From Branchiostoma floridae (Eukaryota > Chordata > Leptocardii > Amphioxiformes > Branchiostomatidae), in the NCBI RefSeq assembly GCF_000003815.2, contig NC_049987.1, positions 18,819,019 through 18,875,592 on the forward strand: 56,574 nt of DNA, in the 5' to 3' direction. Positions 46,886 through 56,574 of the stretch are shown here, piece by piece. Every line of letters begins with the position of its first letter. Position 1 is the first letter of the stretch. A program made the position numbers and the translations under genes. The notes under the pieces are model-generated. The model ran no database searches. It was not told where the DNA came from and saw only the letters and a list, made by a program, of their open reading frames with translations.

Positions 46886-49540
46886 TGGTTCGCGCACATG
46901 CGTCGTAGGCCGTCGCACGATTCTGATGTCACAGGATTTTTTCAACCAGATTGTGACAGCATCATTTGCCGACGAGGATGGGATACAGCAATTTCCGTTA
47001 CGAGACAGTTGAATTTTCTACAACACATACAAGACCATCAAAGGAATATTCTCAGTCTGTGTGCTGATCGCACGACGATCGTACGATGATCGTACGACGA
47101 TCGCACGACTTATATGAGCAGCCTTTTAGTCAGTAACACCGCAATATGAAGTATGTTTCTCATACAATAAGCTTGTTAACAGGTGTTTTGGCGTACCATG
47201 CAACCTAATGTCTCCATCATCAGACGTGTCCATTTACTCCCCGGGGGTGTTTTTATACGTGACAAGGTTGTGAGGTTAAGGGCGTGGTGTCACAGTCCAT
47301 AATTCACAGGGCTCGCAAGTGTGTCCTCTCTTGACCGAACCTCACACCAAACGGCCACTTGAAACGATGCGTCAATTAAAGAAAGGGAAATGAGGACCGA
47401 AGTCCACGAGGAAACACATTCCAAGAAAGAAGTGAACCGTGTTGTCGAGACAGCCGTGAGCTGAGATTTGAGAAGCTGCATGCTTTTTTGGTGTATAGAG
47501 CTATTTTCTTTATTCAAGTTAGAAAACAGTATCTGTATCTGTATCTGTATATATATAGCCGGTATAACCGCCCTTCGTCGTAACACACCAGCTTCGAAGG
47601 ACCCGTCACACCTAACTTCTGCACATCTATCTACAAGCGTTCTTTAAAACTACATGTATCCAGAGAGGATGCCCCTACTGTGCTTGGTGATCAGAAATTG
47701 CACTCTACGATAGGTCTGGGAAAATACGAATTTTTAAACACATCAATCCTAGGTTGGTAACCTAGTACAGACGAAGTGCTGGAGCACCAAAAATTGACAA
47801 ACTTGTATTAGAGCCACCACTGTAAATGATTTGAGTTCGCGAGGATATAATTTCGCGGTAGTAGCGGAAAATTGAAACGAAGTGGGATGACCATACATGT
47901 AACAACATGTGTTGAACTGGATTATGGTGCATGAAGCAAGTGATACATTATAAGAAAAAGTTATCAGAGGCGCAAGTTCTATCCCCTACCTAAAAGGTGA
48001 GAAAACTCAACACAGCAAACCTTCAACTTAGCAGAAATCAGGATTTTGCAGTAGTAAGTTAGTTATGACATTTCTTTTATAATAACTTAGATTTTGGAGT
48101 TTGTGGAAGATGAGTTCGTTGTCCTAAATTCACGGTTAAGCGCTGCCAGGATCCCCCCATGTTGACCCTTCAATACATGTCGATTAGGTGTCTCTCGTGT
48201 ATCATATTCACACCTTTAATTTATGATTTGTTGAAAAGGTTAATACAAAACACATATATAGGATTAGTGACCTACCTTTGTATTTGTAGACCTGGCAACG
48301 TTAGTTTCCAATACACGTGGTTCAGTGCTAAATATAAAATGCATGATATGACTGCCAAATATATGTCTCTCTGACTGCCAAACTCATTAGTCAAACTGTC
48401 AATGCTTTTCTCAAATTTATGATATTTATTCGGCTTTTAAAAGTCTAGCGGTTACCAAGTCAGTCCTCCTCTACAACCCTTGACATAATAAATCGACGCT
48501 CAAGCTTCAAGGATTTTAACACCTGGATTCAATTCACTCTCACATTGGAAACTGGTACTCCATTTTGGCAGGAAAATGATTAGGCAAAACCAAAAACAGG
48601 TGCTGCTTTCAGTTTTCAACTACGGCTAAAGTCTGTAACTGTTACTAAACTATTATTAATGTTTAATTGCGAGAAAAGAGGAGTGAGAGTTGATAGAATT
48701 AAGAAGGAGTAATAACAGTTTCTTGTCGTCGGGAGGAAAGCTTGGAAAGATGTCTGGAAGAAATAATCAGGTTTGTAGGGTTATCTTCCAATATCCCGAT
48801 GTCTTTAATAAAAACCGAAGCCTACTCTGCTTGTGACCGCAGGTAACTGATATCCAGATGTACTGTAAGCTTTCATAGCATCGCCTATGAGCGTATATCC
48901 GAGATTAAGTTGAACCATATTCAGAAATACACTATTAGTAAACTAAACGTCTTCTATTGTGTCTAAACACTTTATACAATTTCATTACGTTACCGGTATT
49001 GATACATTCTTGCCGGCTTCATAAAATTATAAGGGCAATCTTAATTCGAGGGTAATAAGAAAAGAGCCATCCATTTCAGTGTAGCGAAGGGACTACTTAG
49101 TAGTTCCGCGGATTGATTTATGTCACTACAGTGAAAATCACATCTGGATGTTATAAAGCGCACCCTGGCGTCTGTACGTATGAATGCATCTAGCATGGTA
49201 CGTAAGTTTCCTATATGGAACGTAACATCTTGCATATTCTTTACTTTGCTTAGTGTTTGGAAAAGGAAATTGCTTTGAGTCTGTTTCTGATTCGACTGTC
49301 CCAGATTCTAAGTGCCCTAGACTCTTTCCTCGATCAAGCTTTTGTGATGACGTCATTAATTTGCATGGTACATTGTGGCTCTTTTCCGTCATCGTTTTTG
49401 CCATGTTAACTGTCATTTTCCGTGCCTTTTCCGTACCGTCATATATTTTTCTTGGGCCCGACGAAGTCCATACTTACCCGTCCATTGCCCCATCGTATGT
49501 ACTAAGAGACTATGAACCACATGAACTAATATCTATTCTG

Positions 49541-49698
49541 TATAATCTCCAAGCAGATGTATATATCCGGCTCAGTTTCGTTTTCTTACAACATCTATTA
49601 CAATATAATCGATATGCCATGTACAATACTAGAAAGCAGCACTAATACTCTAAAAGTTACAAAACAGAACCGGTCATCCTTACATCTGTTTGGAGATT
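49541..49698. repeat. Palindromic element, CTCCAAGCAGA family
   Basis: AATCTCCAAGCAGATGTA and TACATCTGTTTGGAGATT flank a 120-bp AT-rich interior. Confidence 0.7.
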
Positions 49699-49731
49699 AT
49701 ACTTTGTGTGACCTTGTTCCTATGGCCCTTA

Positions 49732-50290
49732 CCACCTACAGCACATGGCGTAACACCTGTGTATCCCTCCAGCGTTAGGTACCGGCTGATGGAAAAACAC
49801 TTACCTACAGCACATGGCGTAACACCGGTGTACCCCTCCAGCGTTAGGTGCCGGCAGATGGAGAAACACTTACCTACAGCACATGGCGTAACACCGTTGT
49901 ACCCCTCCAGCGTTAGGTACCGGCAGATGGAGAAACACTTACCTACAGCACATGGCGTAACACCGTTGTATCCCTCCAGCGTTAGGTACCGGCAGATGGA
50001 GAAACACTTACCTACAGCACATGGCGTAACACCGTTGTACCCCTCCAGCGTTAGGTGCCGGCAGATGGAGAAACACTTACCTACAGCACATGGCGTAACA
50101 CCGGTGTACCCCTCCAGCGTTAGGTGCCGGCTGATGGAGAAACACTTACCTACAGCACATGGCGTAACACCGGTGTACCCCTCCAGCGTTAGGTACCGGC
50201 AGATAGAGAAACACTTACCTACAGCACATGGCGTAACACCGGTGTACCCCTCCAGCGTTAGGTGCCGGCTGATGGAGAAACACTTGGACC
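49732..50290. repeat. 69-bp minisatellite, eight copies, open on both strands
   Basis: Copies start at about 49732, 49801, 49870, 49939, 50008, 50077, 50146 and 50215. Units differ at a few sites only. 69 = 23 codons, so whole-array frames are open on both strands: plus 23-mer LPTAHGVTPVYPSSVRYRQM..., minus 23-mer ..LTLEGYTGVTPCAVGKCFS. On the minus strand each unit has a perfect donor-like TAG|GTAAGT; on the plus strand the same site reads as an acceptor-like CTTACCTACAG. Confidence 0.95.
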
Positions 50291-50384
50291 TCATCACTCC
50301 GGATCCCAACTTTGTCTCTTTCAACGTGGAGCATGCCTACAGTGGCAAAACAAAGAAAGAAATGCATGCGCAGATGAATGTCTA
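50225..50384 (+). CDS. Possible terminal exon after the minisatellite (unrecognised)
   Basis: After the last acceptor-like CTTACCTACAG the plus frame runs through HGVTPVYPSSVRCRLMEKH, leaves the repeat, continues LDLITPDPNFVSFNVEHAYS then GKTKKEMHAQMNV and stops at 50384. The non-repeat part has coding-like codon use (GAC CTC ATC, AAC GTG GAG). I do not recognise the family and see no upstream exon. Confidence 0.3.
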
Positions 50385-50459
50385 GTCGTGCGCCGATCAC
50401 TACATGTCACTCAATGGAAAAATCTTACTTGCCCGATCGGGCAAGTGGGGTAAGTTATA

Positions 50460-51570
50460 CATTTGCCCGATCAGCACTTTCACTTGCCATGGACGATAGG
50501 GCTAGTTGACTTGTCCAACCCTATTAGTGAATAAGTTGTTTATACTAACGTGACTATGACGCACTGGCCGCCATGTTGGATGGTTTAACCTAGAAGTTGC
50601 TAGGCTATGTATGGTAGCAGAACACAGTTTTCGGCCTATAGGGATTTTCTATAGTTAAGGGCAACAAGGTGACTGACTTCAACACGGTAAAAATTATAGT
50701 AGTGTGCACAAGAGAAAAATGGAAAACTAACATGTCTGCGTTGAGGGTGTAACCTCTAATTCTTTTTTAAGAAAAAAAAATTCTGTCTGGGCCATCGGAT
50801 TCTGTCGGCCTCTTTGAAGAGACTGTGCTCTGTGACTGCAGTCTTCGTTTCAACAAGGACGTTACATAAGATCTTTTATAACGTACTTAGTTTAAACCTT
50901 CATGCATATTCATGGTCTTAATAGGCACCTGCAAGAGATTTGTGCATATCTGTGAATAGTGAACGTTTCAAGCCAAAAGGTACTACGTTTTCTACATAAT
51001 TATTGTTGCAAACTTCACATATTCTGTCCTTTGGAGAAGTCTGGTTGTAGTTACCAGCTTCAACTTGCAGTGGATGATCGTTTAATCCTAAGTTTAGTCA
51101 TGGCTCGGCGTTGAGGAATAAACTACACAGCGAAGAAAACTAACTATGTTTTGACTAGATACGAGACAGTCAAAGCTATAGTTTCCTGATATACATCAGG
51201 TCTTAGTACTACACTATACTACTGTTAGATATACCCTACCCATCAACAGTTTGAATAGACTGGCCTAAGACTGACCCAAAACTGTTGGAGATAATCATGG
51301 CTGAGTTGAGCAGCACATGTGTAGTACATTTTCTACATGTACAGCCGTTGGCAGCCAATTTAGTAAAGATATGCATGTACTTGAATTACACACAATGAGT
51401 CAAGTCTTGACCTCAGTAGTTTGTTAATACTTCAACATGTGGTTCGGATTTGCTGAGCAGTTATAACATTTATCGCTAGATGGCGCTCAGGAGCCATGAA
51501 GTGATTTTGTGGGTATAGTAGTCTTGACCGAATGAATCGCTTTGTGCGCAAGTCATTGAGAACTTCGTCC
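50460..51570. other. Intergenic, nothing recognised except one transposon end
   Basis: A solitary GGTAGCAGAACACAGT end at 50612-50627 matches the element at 16360-16723. The rest is AT-rich without a signal I can name. Confidence 0.5.
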
Positions 51571-51619
51571 AAATGTTACCAGTAAGAACGCCGAAGGAAA
51601 AAAAATGCCAATGTTATGT

Positions 51620-51725
51620 TTTCAGTCGTGATTGGTTGATCGATCGACCGATTGACTGATTGATTAAGTGATTTATTAGTTGGTAGATTAATTGATTCAT
51701 TGATTAGTTTATTGATTGAGCTGCG
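51620..51725. repeat. Imperfect TGAT/TGATT microsatellite
   Basis: Degenerate GATTGATTGATT-type run of about 105 bp. Confidence 0.75.
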
Positions 51726-51964
51726 GAAGCTTGGTTTAGTCAGGTTAGTGGTCAGCATAACTGGAGAACTTGTGGACGGATATTCACGATATGTTCGTTG
51801 GTGTCAGTAAAACGAAAGGAAAATTTAAATTATCAACTCTAGCGTTTTTTCTATGGTACTGCAGCTGAAATTTCGGTTGTCGTATCTCATGAACATGTAA
51901 ATACATTTCATTAAACTCTCAAATTTTCATTGAAAGTGGTGAAGGTTATGTGCTAAATTCGCTC

Positions 51965-52187
51965 AATACTGTAAATGCATTCAAGTTCGCGGGGATTAAA
52001 TTTCGCGGTGGCGGGAAAATGGAGCTTTTGCTCTGGATTTAAGTTCGCGGTAGCGCCACAGACTGTAGCCACTAGCCACATAATATAATGGATAAATGTT
52101 CGCGGTGGTTTTAAATTCGCAGTGAAGTGGCCACTGCGAAAACTGCAAACATAAAGCCACCGCGAACAATTATGCATTTACAGTATT
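51965..52187. repeat. Palindromic MITE-like element (AATACTGTAAATGCAT type)
   Basis: AATACTGTAAATGCAT at the left and ATGCATTTACAGTATT at the right are exact complements. The interior is rich in GTTCGCGG and TTTCGCGGTGG. A related fragment is at 47817-47875. Confidence 0.85.
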
Positions 52188-52234
52188 CAATAATCTATTC
52201 CAGACAGGATACCGAATCTCTTTTGTAGTGGTCA

Positions 52235-52570
52235 CTGTCTTTCCGTTAACACCAAATATGATGCCGAAACAGCAACTTGCACTTGACTGATCCCTTTAAA
52301 TAGTCTTAAACAGCGGAAGGTAATTTGGAGCTCAAACGCTGGGCGGCGCCTTTGACACGACCACAAATCCATTGTCTGATTCCGGTGCACCCGACAACAG
52401 AAAGGACGTGAAGTGGTGAGCGTTAACACCAAATATGACGCTAAAACATTGCACTTAATTCATAGTCTTCGTCGGAGCCACCGGAAAGACAGTTTTGAGC
52501 TCAAACGCTAGGTGGCGCACGTGAACAGTGACCAGACGTCGCCTGTATCCGGAGTGGGGAGGGCATGAGG
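52235..52570. repeat. Two-copy direct repeat of about 190 bp
   Basis: CGTTAACACCAAATATGA and GAGCTCAAACGCTGGGCGGC (second copy GCTAGGTGGC) recur with the same spacing. Confidence 0.75.
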
Positions 52571-53531
52571 TGAGGGTTTGTTTTAGTATATCTAATATGG
52601 ATTGCCCGGGGTCTCTGCCAAGGCCAAAAGCCGTGTCGGTTCCCTCTTTTTTAGTCTCGCCGTGCCCCTATCTCCTCTCACACATGTACGGCATTAGTTA
52701 TCATCGTTACATCGTGTGGAAAGCATTTGTTTCCGTTTACCCAAGCCACAAATAACTTCAATAGGGATCTAATATAGCCTGAAGGGTCTTATCTTTTTCT
52801 TCTGAATGTTGGTAAGGAGTATCTTCAAATGGCTTTTTGTTTCTATATAAGCGTAAGAAACCAGATGTGTGACCATTCTGTGAAAGTCTGTGAAGAAATG
52901 TCAGAAATTTATCACTTGTTTTCATAATGGTTTGGCCAAGTTTTGGTAATCGTTGCCAGTCTTGGTGAAGGCACAACGATCAGATGTAAAATTGCGATAT
53001 AGTGTGTCGGTGTACGTGTTTCGAACTTGCGGAGGATCTTCTCAGGTTTATATCTTATCATCTTGTAACACTAGAGGTATTTCATCCCTATCCTGTGGTG
53101 TCTGTTGAAGATATAAATGGTAACAAAAACGCCCCTTCAGTTCCAGAGGAGCCGGCTGCAAATATTGAAGTCATGCATGCGCCTTGTAGAATACTTGTTG
53201 TTATTCATGATCAGTGAAATGAAATAGTGACCATCGATGTACTAAAGCTCTCCAAATTCTAATAAGACAAGAATATGTATGTCTACATCGACACTGTAAG
53301 ATGGTTGTCAGAACGTTAACGCTGAGTCTGAATGGGTTTCAATTTTATCAAAAGCTTTTGTAAAATCATTTGAAACAAATATCATGACATTGTCACTGCA
53401 TCTTTCAGCATTCGTTAAATATCCGGTTTGCCGCCACTACTTTAGTTTCTTAACGTAATATCTACGTGTGCTGAAACAAACGTGTGTTTGTTTCTTTACG
53501 TATACAATTTCTACGGGGTTTTTGCTGCCTT

Positions 53532-53772
53532 AAGGTGCCCTCTCACTGCTCTTGCGTCAAGCTTGCGTCACTGCGGGGTTCGGTCACTGCGTCAGTTTTG
53601 TTATTTTCTCCGATTTGTATAATTTAGATATTGCGTAATACATTAGGGTATGACTTAGAAGACGATAAGATACACAAAAAGTAAGAAAATGCGTTCTTTA
53701 TCTCTGAAATTCGTTGAGTATCTTTCGAACCCGGCAGTGACGCAAGCTTGACGCAAGTGCACTGAGAGTGAA
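53532..53772. repeat. Palindromic MITE-like element (AAGGTGCCCTCTCACTG type)
   Basis: CTTGCGTCAAGCTTGCGTCA near the left pairs with TGACGCAAGCTTGACGCAAG near the right, and CTCTCACTG with its diverged complement at the ends. Confidence 0.85.
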
Positions 53773-54224
53773 TATTTACGTCGGCTCGCTCGAGCGCTCG
53801 CACGTGTATAATCTTTCATGTATTACGCAAATATTATTTCTGGCAGTTAGGGCACCATGTGCCACACATACCATAAGCATTAGGCTCACATGTCGTTCCT
53901 GTGTGCGGACATTAAGCTACCCGCTAGGGTTTCCCCGGTTGATTACGATCGAACGTGTCCAACACTTGAAAGCTAATGGGTACATTTCGTGACTAGGCAT
54001 ATCCGACTTAACACACTGTCCCCTCAATCCGCGATAGATTAGGGGAAAATGGCTGTTTTATGTAAATACGACAGGATACTCGTTTTTCATCAAAGGAATT
54101 CATAATCTGTTTGTCGCTTTGTGATAATATCGCAGACGCATAGATCATGCCTTTGTGGGTATTATTGAATAAAGGAGTACAGGTCAGGTATGCGTTTGGT
54201 ATGTATGTGGGTAAGTGTTAGGAA

Positions 54225-54400
54225 GACGAAGGTCAAGGTATATTTTGGGGCCCCTGGTGCGTGACCTTGGTACTGCAGTAGAACTTCCAGGTTTTGTATT
54301 TTGTGTCCTAGACATGGTATGGTCTTGATATTTTTAGTGGCAGATAGCTTTAGGTAGAAGGCAGAAGTTGTGGTAGTATAGGTTTGTGCCCCTTAGCATA
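54225..54400. repeat. Dispersed repeat related to 3145-3440
   Basis: GGGGCCCCTGG, GTACTGCAGTAGAAC and GGTTTTGTATTTTGTG occur in the order seen at 3300-3390. Confidence 0.45.
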
Positions 54401-54934
54401 GCAGTTTGTAAGCTTCAGATACAGATGTTACGTGTCTATGACTTCCGTTTATGATTAAAGTTAGGATTGTTTCTTTCTGGGCTTTTCGATTGCCCAGATC
54501 CTTGATATCATTTATCACATGCACTTGAAAAATAATACAGCGATCGTAACGGATAGCTCATTTCTGTAGACATTTTCTTGATCCCTTTTTTTAGTTGATA
54601 GTTGATAGTTTTCGAGTATGTTGAGGTAACCTCTAGACTATACAAACTCACGTAAGCGTTCATTCGTATAAGGCGTGTCAGATTCTTCCAGTTCTTTATA
54701 AGGTTGGTGCATGTTGTGCTTAGGCCGTTGTGATTCCATCATATGGATGACATCCACGTATGGACATCCCAAACATATGTACCATACTGTAAATCGTACA
54801 GTGTAGCTACAAAATGAGCAAATATACGCTGTAAATTGTAGAAGAGAATATCGAAAAACGGATGCTAATGTCGCAGAATACCAAAGTCAATTTCAAAGCC
54901 AAAGAATAAAATGTGAAAGAACAAAAATGAAGAA

Positions 54935-55115
54935 TTACGCAAAAGCCTTGTACCTCCCCAACCGAAGTCAGGTACCCATTTTTACACATAGGTGGAGTGA
55001 GGAAAGTCATATAAAATTCTCAAGGGCACAAGATCGGCAGCATGACAAGATTCAAACCCAGGACCTCTGTGTTTGGGCTAAATACAATGCTGTTACGCCA
55101 TTCGACCACACAAAA
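54935..55115 (-). repeat. tRNA-derived SINE
   Basis: CCCCAACCGAAGTCAGGTACCC at the left is the inverse of the body of 25105-25310. The tRNA-like head (inverted CAAGATTCAAACCCAGGACC) is at the right. Confidence 0.6.
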
Positions 55116-55118
55116 TAC

Positions 55119-55290
55119 AGGAGAAGCCGCTTAAATGCACACCCCATTTGCCAGAGCATTTCATGCAATTATCCGATTGGTGCAACAAAGCGAAGGTATT
55201 AAGCTGGGCCGCACCGCCATCTGATTTGAGAATTTCGTGCAATTAACAGAGGTGTGCGATTATCCGTTGTGCAATTAACTGGCTTCCACT
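55119..55290. repeat. Short pogo/Tigger-like terminal-inverted-repeat element
   Basis: Ends ACAGGAGAAGCCGCTTAAAT and, inverted, ACAGTGGAAGCCAGTTAATT are similar, with TGCACA and ATTATCCGATTG words in both arms and TA at each border, as in Tc1/mariner-pogo elements. No transposase. Confidence 0.6.
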
Positions 55291-55299
55291 GTATCTACA

Positions 55300-56574
55300 T
55301 CACTGATGATCATCAACTCAAATGGACACGTTGAGAACAGATGACAATGATGTCACCAAAGAGCAACAGAGAAAAGCTTCAGGGTTACTTCGCAACATGT
55401 GTGACAGACAACGTTTGTGAACAAGACCTCTCTGTGGTGAACCCGCTCTAAAGACACTGTGTTTTCGGCATATCAGATGGCAAACAAAATAGCAGCAAAG
55501 TCGTCAGTAGTCAAGACAGTGGGTTTAGTGTCCGTAGGCAGTAAGCCACTAAGGATTCAGTTCAGCCACAGTTGGCAACACTTCTGTTACAAGTCTATTT
55601 GAACTTGAGGCGAGTCTCTTCCTGGACCACACCAAACTAAGCCAAAAAAGAAAACTGTGCCAACTTTGCGAAATTGTAGCAAGTTTCCCTTTTGGTCACA
55701 CTAACATGCGACACATTTGCTAAATTTATTGCGACGTATTAAGCACATACAGGTGGGCATGTTATTGTAAATCGCTGTTACCACTGAATTATAAACCAGA
55801 GTAAACTGATTACTAAAAAGAGAATTGCAGTGATAAAACGTACGTATGATACTTTTTCTGAATTGTAGATATTCTGAATCTAAAAACTGCAATTTTATAC
55901 GATAAGTTGTCACCTATGAGACGATCTGAGACACTCTCTTTGCTGCATCGTGTTGCACATCATACAACTCATCAGTCATGATAAAAAGAAATTCATCTGG
56001 AAATCTGCCAGTTAAAGTCTTGAAGACTTCTAGAGTGGGACAGGGATTTAAGGCAGTCGTATGTTTCTACCAACTGAAAAAAAAGTTCTAGTGGTTTGAA
56101 TCATAATAGCATACTGGCGGTCAGTCATAATTCGTATTGAAAGATATGAAAGTTGCTAGTATCTGCAAGCGTTATGAGATTTGCACCTACACAAATGCAT
56201 CGCTCGTCAATTTGACAACAAGGGAAGATTGGCACAACTTCCCAAAGTTAGAAATACGTAACGATAGTTCACCTTTACCCGAAGGGTATCCGTTGCTGAA
56301 TAAAGAGACTGTTTTTACACAACCAATGCTTTATTCTCACCGACATTTCGGTGACCGTCTGTCACCTTCTTCAGGGCAATGATCGTAACCATGGATGGGA
56401 CTGACCCATATAGTAGTCAGATGTTTGCAAGCCACCTTGGCTTGACTCACTTTGCTTCAAATTCAAGAACTAAAATACCCCTGCAGTTCTAGGACAAGTC
56501 ACCAGATGGCCCAGACTGTATCCCTTCTTATGAAAAAAAAAACAAAGCTTAATTTTCGAATTCTTTCGGAGCAC
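55300..56574. other. Right end: nothing recognised except a dispersed repeat
   Basis: 56326-56385 (TTTCGGTGACCGTCTGTCACC) matches the repeat at 17195-17260. Otherwise there is no feature I can support. Confidence 0.5.

Larger units (their letters stand above)
42121..49540. other. Region upstream of the fusion gene: repeats and one possible exon
   Basis: The proximal promoter of the minus-strand gene must lie just right of 42120, but I cannot pick a convincing TATA or start site. Named contents are listed separately (42716-43185, 43488-43615, 44310-44529, 44613-44702, 45092-45416, 45504-45625, 46671-46885). 45890-46200 is T-rich low complexity. 47526-47552 is a TGTATC hexamer repeat. 47560-49540 shows nothing I can name. 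Confidence 0.5.

Noticed and set aside
52758-53217. ORFs of 71-72 codons on both strands
   Set aside because: No family resemblance, no convincing splice signals; treated as chance.

Overview
The window looks like a compact, intron-rich invertebrate chordate genome. Coding is split into short exons with GT/AG borders. Between the exons lie many short palindromic repeats, tRNA-headed SINEs (one carrying a Deu-like core) and small satellites. This fits a cephalochordate such as Branchiostoma; the organism is inferred, not proven.

Layout. (1) 1-4008, plus strand: the last five exons of WARS2, the mitochondrial tryptophanyl-tRNA synthetase, with its KMSKS loop. Its 5' exons lie off the left edge. 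(2) 4009-6732: tail-to-tail intergenic DNA with repeats. (3) 6733-42120, minus strand: 28 exons that join in one continuous reading frame, every junction phase-compatible. In order they encode a signal peptide, part of an integrin alpha beta-propeller (three FG-GAP calcium loops), an integrin alpha thigh domain, a Thr/Lys/Glu-rich linker, an integrin beta hybrid plus beta-I domain, and a hemopexin domain ending in the closing Cys and a stop. No transmembrane segment, calf, PSI or EGF module was found. The predicted product, about 1,090-1,134 residues, is a secreted single-chain alpha-beta integrin headpiece fused to hemopexin. I know of no characterised protein with this architecture, and it is the main discovery candidate here. 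(4) 28.1-42.0 kb: the 13.9 kb first intron, packed with satellites and palindromic elements, no exon recognised. (5) 42.1-56.6 kb: mostly intergenic repeats, with one possible orphan exon near 44.6 kb and a 69-bp minisatellite at 49.7-50.3 kb that is open on both strands and may precede a short terminal exon.

How the parts may work together (inference): the fusion carries the ligand-binding pieces of both integrin chains on one soluble polypeptide. The beta-I MIDAS residues are kept, the SyMBS residues are lost and one ADMIDAS Asp is Lys. Such a protein could act as an extracellular-matrix adaptor or decoy, with the hemopexin propeller as a second binding module. WARS2 is an unrelated housekeeping neighbour.

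Limits: all calls were made by eye. Splice sites were chosen from consensus and frame, and no alignment, transcript or domain search was run.
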